A stretch of DNA of 64,000 bases, taken from contig NC_088311.1 of assembly GCF_910592395.1 (NCBI RefSeq), forward strand, positions 18,912,501 through 18,976,500, given 5' to 3'. Each line of letters opens with the position of its first letter. Positions within the stretch are counted from its first letter, which is position 1. The translations under genes were made by a program, and so were the position numbers. Below, in pieces: positions 57,201-64,000 of the stretch. The notes under the pieces are model-generated. The model saw only the letters and a list, made by a program, of their open reading frames with translations, searched no databases and was not told the DNA's origin. The stretch comes from Lineus longissimus. Lineage: Eukaryota; Nemertea; Pilidiophora; Heteronemertea; Lineidae.

Positions 57201-60002
57201 CTACGAGGTGAATATAATATTGTACGCTGTGTTGCTGGATCCTTTATTTTCAGTTGCCAGAGATAATGAAAATGATCGGAAGGAAAGCAATGCAGAAATG
57301 TCTAAGCCGGAGAAGAATCCGCTCCAACCGAGCCACGAATCAACAGAAAAGTACCGGGGAGTCGATGACAACAGTCGGTTTAGGGACTGTCCAGTGCAAG
57401 TGGACGCGGTGAAAGACAATTCTGAAGATAAATGTACGAGCGGGAATCGTGAAGCGCCAGATATTACGTCAGAGCTGCCACGTGTCAGACTACAAAATAC
57501 CGGCACCAGAACTATAGATGAAGTGGCTGCAACATATTTCGTCCGTCTCGCTGAGGGAAAAAAGTCAGAACTGTCTACGATGGAGATGGAACAGAAGTGT
57601 CCGGGTTCTTCATCGACACATATTAGCCAGGCCGGTGTCAATGTCGGTATATCGCTTGGACATGACGAGGTACAAGTATCCACCGCAAGTCCCACGATCC
57701 ACGTTGGTGATGAGTCCAGTCAGTGCTCTTCCGACGACCATGGATTGATAGAGTTACCATCAGTGCCTACGGCTGATTGCCCAAAGGAACCACGCCAATC
57801 GGTCTGCAGTCATCGAAATCCTGAATCCCTCGTTCTTGCAGATATTAAACCACCAGGCCAACGAAATTTGTTGCCAAGTACACAGGCATCTGTTAATTCA
57901 GAAGCAACAGAACGAGAAGACATGGTAACTCCAGCATCCCAGTTTGGCTTTTACCCAACTTCTTCAGGTGCAAAACTTCCAGCGCAAGCGGCTGTGATCG
58001 GTAACCCATCATTTCAGGGCGATGAGTGTCATGTTTCTCTTTTTGGCGAACTGGGAACCTCTGGGAGGAGCTGTGTAAACGAATGGGAGACTTCCAAGCC
58101 AGCGGACGGGGCTCCGCTTCAACCACTACAACATGATTTGGTGAAGAGTAGCGTGGACACCATTAACGTCTCTTCAAATGAGATGACTAATCATCAGGAA
58201 CCACTAGCTGGTAAGTAACACGAATTCGATTCCTTGTAAAGAAGAGGGTTCTGGAACTTTCTTTTAGACGACAACTTTTCTGTATGAACAGTGGTGTATT
58301 CATTGGAAGTCTACACGTGAAGGCAAGTACGGGGAAAAACTGCTAGAAAACACGTGTGATAGGAAAATATGTACCGCTACAGCACGAAAATTGCAATCAG
58401 ATCATCAAAATACAGTTTGTATATGCTTTTTCAGTATTGGCTGAAGACCTTCCAAAGAAACCCTCTGTTATCAAGGCGATAAGGCTCCAAGTTGCCGAAC
58501 CGCTTTTGAAATGCCAAAGTGAGAAAGTGGACGAAGACGTCCTGTTTTACAAAATGACTGCGGACCCGCGTGGACTCTGCCTCATCATCAACAACATGAA
58601 GTTCCGCGAGGAGAAATTGCGAGAGCGCATTGCGAGTGACCGTGATCGAGGTAATCAATGTTGCAATTATGTTCCGAGGGAAGACAGGGGAGGATCCACA
58701 AAGTTTGGAAATATTGGCACAGCTATGTACACAGAGCATCAAAAGTGCGATTGTGAACACTTGGAGGGTCTGGGGGACCTTCCCCAGAGAATTTTGGAAA
58801 TTTGAAATCTGGAATTTACGTTAGAAGAACGTTAGAACTTACGTTTGAAGAATACAGTTATTTTCTTCTTGGACTTGGAGTGGGACACCTTGAAAAAATC
58901 GTTGCTCTCCCACGCAATGCGCCGCCCCCCCCCCTCCCCCATCTTTTCCTTCGTGGATCACGACCCAGTTCTTCTTTCCCATTATTTTTCAGAAAGTCTA
59001 GAAGGCATATTCAAGAAGCTGAAGTTTAAGATTCAAAGCGAGCAGGATCTGACGAGTCAAGAGATTATGGATGTCGTTAAGAAAGCCGCCTACGGCAATG
59101 ATCACTCTCTTTATGACTGTTTCGTCTGTTGTATCCTTTCCCACGGCGCTGAAGGAATCGTCTACGGCACCGATGTCATCCCGGTAAATATCCGAAAGAT
59201 TACTGAACACTTCACTGGTCAGAACTGCCCGACATTGAACGGAAAGCCAAAGTTGTTCTTCATCGAGGCATGCCAGGGGAACCGGAAAGATGTGGGTGTC
59301 CGGGCTGACGGGACTAACTCTGAGACACGTATGAGTCCGACTGAAGCGGACTTTCTTATGGGATATGCAACACCGCCGGGGTATGCTGCCTATCTGGACA
59401 AGGAGACGGGGTCATTCTACATACAGAAACTGGTTGATACTTTGGAAAAATACAGTGATAGGTAGGTAGATATAGTTCCAAATCGACCATCATGAACGAG
59501 ATAGGAACCGGTGAAGATGACGTGTGGGATTCAACTCGAAGGAACGGGGAGCCCGGTAAGGCCGATGAAATTCAATTTCCTGGTTCTTGCACCCACTTTC
59601 AGGAAATGATAAAAGATTTTCTTAACTTTCATCTTTCATCATCAGTTCAGAGCTAAATGATCGATGTATCATTTTACGCGTCTTCATTTTATCTGTGCAG
59701 TGAATAAATAAAACATAGCCATAGGTCTTGTCTGATATCAGGGAAATTTCGGTTCGACTCTTGAAGGAGGACAGGCGCGTTTTTGCCTTAATTTCTGAAG
59801 TTCCAAATTCATTGTCATTCATCGTCTTTATGTATTCTTCCGACGATGATGTCCGTTTTCTTTCAGGGAGGACATCACGAGCATCATGGTGATGGTGAAC
59901 GGGGAAGTCGCCAAAGACACCGCTGAAATTGAGGGCGGACTTTACAAACAGATCCCAAAGCCAGAGATAACTCTGACCAAGAAAGTGTTCCTCAGGAAAT
60001 GA
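54226..60002 (+). CDS. caspase-8-like protein, two DEDs, long linker, altered S1 pocket
   Basis: Six exons, phases consistent: 54226-54575, 55619-55854, 57254-58210, 58435-58650, 58993-59461, 59867-60002; 787 residues. DED1 (residues ~10-95) keeps the RRSDLLEKL (RxDLL) motif; DED2 (~118-190) lacks it. Residues ~196-514 are a Ser/Thr/acid-rich linker from one 957-nt exon, far longer than in vertebrate caspase-8. The protease domain begins with the PRGLCLIINN Arg block, has catalytic His in CILSHGAEG and catalytic Cys in FFIEACQGN; the small subunit contains EADFLMGYAT, GSFYIQKL and ends KQIPKPEITLTKKVFLRK. The usual QACQG is EACQG, and the V-S-[YF]-R block that supplies the P1-Asp-binding Arg is AAYL. 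Role by family: apical caspase recruited through FADD-type DEDs; whether this one still cuts after Asp is doubtful. Confidence 0.9.
54938..55142. repeat. ~50-bp minisatellite in caspase intron 1
   Basis: Four units of AAACTAAAGACTGATGTATG, GTTTAAAACTGAGGTAAAAA and ATGTAAGTC; units differ by a few bases and in A-run length. Confidence 0.85.
55158..55543. repeat. two tandem ~180-bp repeat units in caspase intron 1
   Basis: Units 55158-55343 and 55369-55543 share TTTCCAAAAGAA, ACCATGGAATACAT, ATTATCAAAATCATTCAAAA, ATGACTTCACGGAGATTGTT and GTCATGGAATGTATTTTC. The inner part resembles the MITE at 50605-51047. Confidence 0.8.
56386..56727 (+). pseudogene. LINE 3' end fragment (CR1/L2-type) in caspase intron 2
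   Basis: In two frames it encodes the last part of a LINE RT ORF: VFKALQGNAHQYLVDMV, VPVTRCVTFGDWAFCSAAPK, LWNNLP, then a shift into FKSLLKRHLL. It ends GCGCTATATAAATCCTCTAA and an ATT-rich tail, typical of CR1/L2 3' ends. Heavily 5'-truncated and frameshifted. Confidence 0.8.
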
Positions 60003-61492
60003 ACGTAGCAATATACATGTGTATCTTCGAATGCTGTGATTTGCCGCCCTCGACTACACGGAGTACACTACGGTCGCAGTGGACCGGCCTCGACCTGCCG
60101 CCGAGAGACAATCAGGATGATGAAATGGACCGCATGGGAGTCGGACATGGGGAGGGAAGGCCAATGAGGAGTCAGACAAGGACCCTTCCTTGGACCAGAG
60201 TCTTTCGACTCTGCTTGGACAAAGGATTCCGGCGCGTCTATACTGTGGTCCAGAATACTTAGTAAGGGTAACCAATTTGGAGAACCGGTGTGATATGACC
60301 TTGTCCGACGTATTCAGTTGTCTTTTTAGACTTGCGCCTTAAGCCGTCATCATTGAATTAAAATTCCTCACACAGACCCAGCGGTTCTTTTGTCGCCATA
60401 ACCGGGCATAGAATGGTGTTATCAATCTGATAACAAATATCAAAAACACAAAGAAAATATCGAAAATTTAATGCTAAAACACGCACTTTATTCTGAGTAT
60501 TAGAATGAGTAAACGAGAACGATTAAGTAACAATAAAACAATAAATACTCAAAAGACAAAAATTGGCATTTGCGTCACCATGGAAACGTAAAAATTGTTA
60601 CGATGCGCAAGTGTCACAGCACTAAAAAAGCGCGGGAGTTTTATGATGAAGTTACCCTTAACATCTCTTAGATGAACCTTAAGGCTGTCCCATCTCATAT
60701 TTTTTCTATGAAGAGAATAGCCATTGGCACCGAGCCACTGCTTCAGACCACTTCATTGCTGCACTGATCTTGAAAAGTCGAGGGAACCTATAGGTAGGAA
60801 CTCGGGGTCGAACCAGTGGTCCACAGGATACTGATAGTATATCTGGTAAGGGAACTCGTCCGGTGTGACTTTGTGGTAGAAATATGCCTCGTACAAGCGA
60901 GAATAGTGCCATTGTAGTGGGAGATAGTCGAGACATCTATGAGCGACTTCGTGTCACTTAATCTGGCCCACATGTCTCCTGCCTATAGTCTCCCTATAAG
61001 ATCACGCAGAGCAAGAGTGCTAGTCACAAGGTTTTAACAAATGATAGTTCACAGCATACATGTATGTATCACATTTTTTACTCTAAAAAGGCCAAAAGCC
61101 GCTTAGATTAAAACATTTAGCTAGCGTTTGACGTCCAAGGGCTTTGTAAATTTACGCTGCGCTGCCCTGCCCTCACTAAAATTGTCTTTAGCGTCAAACG
61201 CTCTCAAAATTGCGCATGTGGATATGGGCCTTTGCAGTTGGTAACCGCGACGGACCCAAACATAAAGAGACTTTCCATTTTCTTAATCGTTTTTTGACCG
61301 CTGACAGCATATTATACGTTGGAACAGTAAACGTGATCAGGAGCCGTCGCGACTACAAATGGATTATCATAAATAGAAAAGGTGCTGCCATCAATCGGTA
61401 AACAACTTCATTTTTGACCAAGATCAGGCTCAGAGACCGAGAAGACGGACACCTTCGAACTATAGAAAAACCTGGCTTAAACGAATAAACTT
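60003..61492. other. caspase 3' UTR and intergenic sequence
   Basis: A possible poly(A) signal AATAAA lies in the CAATAAAACAATAAATACTC stretch near 60531. An inverted pair AGCGTTTGACG..CGTCAAACGCT lies at about 61123-61202. Short open frames show no recognisable domain. The caspase (+) and the next gene (-) converge here. Confidence 0.5.
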
Positions 61493-64000
61493 TCACTCAA
61501 ACTGCAATTTTCTCCGTTTTTTGCGTTTTGTACCACTCATGCAATATTGCACACCAGTCCTAGAACAAACCGGCCTTTTCCTTTTCGTACATGTACTACG
61601 TGGTGCCACCTTTTCAGATTGCGAAAACATCTCGTCCGGTTTTGTGACGTCACCTAGAGGCGTCAACATAACGCGACAAAATTTCAATTTCAGCCCACCG
61701 CTATGTTCAACAGCCCACTGGGAATTTTGTTGGCCTACTGAACCTTTTGGTGTCAGAACAGTACAGTGATTTTTGGACTTCGAGACAGAGAGTTTTGATA
61801 TTTCGGGTGATGACGTCACTAAATCTGTCGCCACATCTAAAATGACCGGAGATTCCCGAATTTTTCCGAAGCAACATTCCGGGTCCAATTTGGCACTGGT
61901 ACTCCCATCACATAAAGAGTTCAAAGTGTCTTCAGCAGTAGGTAATTCTGGACTTGATGAGTCTTCCTTAATCGGGTTCTTCGGTAACCCTGCTTTGGAC
62001 GGCTGCTCAAGAAACGAGTCGTTTTCTGGAAGCAGACGACTTTTGGAAAAAGCGTCATGGCAGATTGCGTGTCTGCTCGAATTTTCAGAAGCAGACCTCG
62101 ACAGTTTTACATTTTCACCTTCGGTACTCGAATCCACATCAGGTACTGAAAATGCGATATTTTGTTCGCAAATTTTTTCGTACAAACGTTTTCCGTTTTC
62201 CTCAAATGCGTTCGATTTGCAATCGTTCATGTCCGGCGCAACATGTGCTCGTGATGTCACGTTTTTAGGAATTTCCATTTTGTAAATCGCGTTTTTGAGT
62301 GGTTTTACAATCCAAGTAGACTTTTCTACGTCATCAGTCCCTTTTTCACTCGCCTCGCCAACTTTCCAAGGAGGAACAGTAAGAGCTGCATCTGTGACGT
62401 CAGAGAGATTTCTCTTTCGAATTTTTCTAACTTTACGGGGTTTTGGTGTGACACAAGCGCGCCGTACAGCCAGCGTTGGAGGGATCAGAACATTAGCGCA
62501 GGGATCAAATTGCGTGACACCACCGTAGGAATTATACTGATTTATCTGCATCATGTACATCAGCTGATATTGATAATAAACTGAGCAGACGTGGCAGTTT
62601 TCCCCGCAACATTTATGAGACGGAGGTGCAGCAGATGCTTGCATGACGTCATCAGGCATGGCGCCAGATTGTCCGAAAATCCTCTGCCGCAAACTGTCTA
62701 CCATATGCTTTTGTACACAGTATTCCACCTTTTGTGACAATTCGGGCACAGGGGGTTTCAGAGCGTTCTTACCGCTTGGTGTTTTTGCCCAGGGTACAAG
62801 GGGTATACCTTGCCTTGTTACATTTTCAAAACCGTTGTCCTTACCAGACAGGCCGGATGAGTTTGAGGTGTTTTCCCATTTCGGTTTAGAATAGCCTTCG
62901 GAAATATTTTCTACCGTTAGGCTAAGTCCGCTGTTACTGTCCTGCGCGGGATGTCTGCGGGGATATCCTGTCGATGCGGAGTCCATGACAACCGACTCCC
63001 CGCGCTCAGTGTCCACAAGAGCATCTGACGAATTGCGAGATACAAGTTCCAATTTGCAGGATTTTTCTTTACTCGCGTGGTCACTATCGGTTTGAGAATC
63101 TGCACGAAATCCAGCTGTAATCATTTCACTATTTGCGCGCGCAAAACCTAGAGACGAGTGCACACTAGTTTCAGGTTCCGATGAGCGCACACCAAAGTCT
63201 GTCGAAAAGGACGGAGTCTTTTTTAAACTGAGATCAAGCGGCATTAACCCTTCTGAAGCAGACCTATTGTCCTCTTCTAGGGACCGAATAACACCACTTA
63301 TGCTGCTCTTAATTTCTTTAAAACAAGCAAAATCGTCTTCGTAGTCGGCAGACGACAGATCGCTGAAATCGCCCACAAAGTCGTGTTTGGATTTTGATAC
63401 AAAACCTGACGACTTAGCAGATGCAGTGTTGTAATCATTGTTAACATTTGTTGAATCCGATTGAGATGTTACATTGGATTGTTCATCAAAACATGCCACG
63501 TTCAACAGTCTATCACAAGATGTATCCAATTTAATACGTGGCATATTCGGTTTTTCACATTCAAGAGACGAGTCGGGCAGCATTGTCATATCGCAATTGT
63601 CCAGATCCCCAATGATGATGGTATCAGAACTGTAACCGTCAGAGTCCTCATCACAAACGCGTGATACATGTAAGTCTGCGATTTCGGAATATTCCGCAGA
63701 CGCAATGGTTTCCAACGAAGCATCTTCCGGAAACGACCCCATGGCGTCAACACAAGGTTCGGCGACATTCGACAAAGTGGTTCCGCCTTCATTTGAAGCG
63801 GTGCTGCAGACATCATCAGGTGTTATTATGACCGTTGAATTGTCCATGATGCTCCCCTTTAATTCATTCAGGGCGTCATCGAAACTAGGCGATTCGTTAG
63901 CGGTGTTTTTTGCGAGAGCGGTCACAACCGATGCAGCACACGTGCTATTCGCACCAGAGGGACTACCTAAAACAGATTTGGAGGAAAATTTCAGATCACG
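61493..64000 (-). CDS. unrecognised Ser/acid-rich, probably nuclear protein (5' end outside window)
   Basis: 835 codons open from the right edge to a stop at 61493. I do not recognise the family. The first ~430 residues are rich in Ser, Asp and Glu and look disordered. A Cys/His cluster HKCCGENCHVC (about 435-447, counting from the GTG codon at 63925) is followed by the Tyr/Met-rich YYQYQLMYMMQINQYNSYGG. Two basic clusters, PKPRKVRKIRKRN (~492-504) and KRKKRRK just before the C-terminus, look like nuclear localisation signals. The Cys cluster might bind a metal. No in-frame ATG starts the visible part; TCTGTTTTAG near 63967 could be a splice acceptor, so this may be a large last exon. The long unbroken frame and biased composition support a real gene. 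Confidence 0.7.
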   Translation of the reverse strand, partial: RDLKFSSKSVLGSPSGANSTCAASVVTALAKNTANESPSFDDALNELKGSIMDNSTVIITPDDVCSTASNEGGTTLSNVAEPCVDAMGSFPEDASLETIASAEYSEIADLHVSRVCDEDSDGYSSDTIIIGDLDNCDMTMLPDSSLECEKPNMPRIKLDTSCDRLLNVACFDEQSNVTSQSDSTNVNNDYNTASAKSSGFVSKSKHDFVGDFSDLSSADYEDDFACFKEIKSSISGVIRSLEEDNRSASEGLMPLDLSLKKTPSFSTDFGVRSSEPETSVHSSLGFARANSEMITAGFRADSQTDSDHASKEKSCKLELVSRNSSDALVDTERGESVVMDSASTGYPRRHPAQDSNSGLSLTVENISEGYSKPKWENTSNSSGLSGKDNGFENVTRQGIPLVPWAKTPSGKNALKPPVPELSQKVEYCVQKHMVDSLRQRIFGQSGAMPDDVMQASAAPPSHKCCGENCHVCSVYYQYQLMYMMQINQYNSYGGVTQFDPCANVLIPPTLAVRRACVTPKPRKVRKIRKRNLSDVTDAALTVPPWKVGEASEKGTDDVEKSTWIVKPLKNAIYKMEIPKNVTSRAHVAPDMNDCKSNAFEENGKRLYEKICEQNIAFSVPDVDSSTEGENVKLSRSASENSSRHAICHDAFSKSRLLPENDSFLEQPSKAGLPKNPIKEDSSSPELPTAEDTLNSLCDGSTSAKLDPECCFGKIRESPVILDVATDLVTSSPEISKLSVSKSKNHCTVLTPKGSVGQQNSQWAVEHSGGLKLKFCRVMLTPLGDVTKPDEMFSQSEKVAPRSTCTKRKRPVCSRTGVQYCMSGTKRKKRRKLQFE

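Noticed and set aside
57254-58210. RHIM-like core in the caspase linker (GVNVGISLG)
   Set aside because: Only V-x-V-G resembles the core; the central Gln and following conserved positions are missing, so it is not supported.
58356-58805. Caspase exon continuing to 58805
   Set aside because: The donor GAG/GTAATC at 58650 joins in phase to the acceptor at 58993 and restores the caspase alignment; the extension has no caspase similarity.
60003-60262. 87-codon frame directly after the caspase stop
   Set aside because: Lies in the probable 3' UTR and has no recognised domain or conservation evidence.

Overview
This is animal nuclear DNA. The genes are intron-rich with GT..AG junctions. It also carries a BEL/Pao retrotransposon, a Jockey/CR1-type LINE, a Tc1/mariner transposon, MITEs, tRNA-derived repeats, a DED caspase and a neuronal-calcium-sensor EF-hand gene. 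The main gene family resembles the short-chain collagen C4-like proteins of sponges, molluscs, brachiopods and lancelets. A marine invertebrate (lophotrochozoan or lancelet) fits best, but the species cannot be fixed from the sequence alone.

Layout. 1-5300: 3' part of a BEL/Pao element lying in the last intron of array copy 1. 5589-50092: tandem array of six paralogues; copy 1 is represented only by its last exon and copies 2 to 6 are complete. I reconstruct each complete copy as five exons giving a 247-residue protein: a signal anchor (exon 1), a short stalk with an RVKR furin-type site (exon 2), and a 10-cysteine C4-like ectodomain (exons 3 to 5). The units are 6 to 10 kb and differ by nested insertions: a LINE with a foldback element inside it (copy 2), a foldback element shared by copies 3 and 4, a 951-bp TIR element and a transposase relic shared by copies 5 and 6, and a Tc1-like transposon only in copy 5. 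Shared insertions show that copies 3/4 and copies 5/6 are sister pairs. 51298-52517 (-): hippocalcin/visinin-like calcium sensor in two exons. 54226-60002 (+): six-exon, 787-residue caspase-8-like protein with two death-effector domains, a very long linker, and altered S1-pocket residues. 61493-64000 (-): C-terminal 835 codons of an unrecognised, Ser/acid-rich, probably nuclear protein, open at the window edge.

How the parts fit. The array looks like a rapidly diversifying family of cell-surface, probably shed, recognition or matrix proteins. Between sister copies most differences in exons 4 and 5 are amino-acid replacements (19 replacement to 2 synonymous codons for copies 3/4; 10 to 2 for copies 5/6). 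Exon 5 of copies 5/6 is several times more diverged than a sampled intron stretch of the same duplication. Next to it sits an apical caspase whose P1-Asp-binding Gln and Arg are replaced by Glu and Leu. No functional link between the array and the caspase is shown by the sequence; they are only neighbours.
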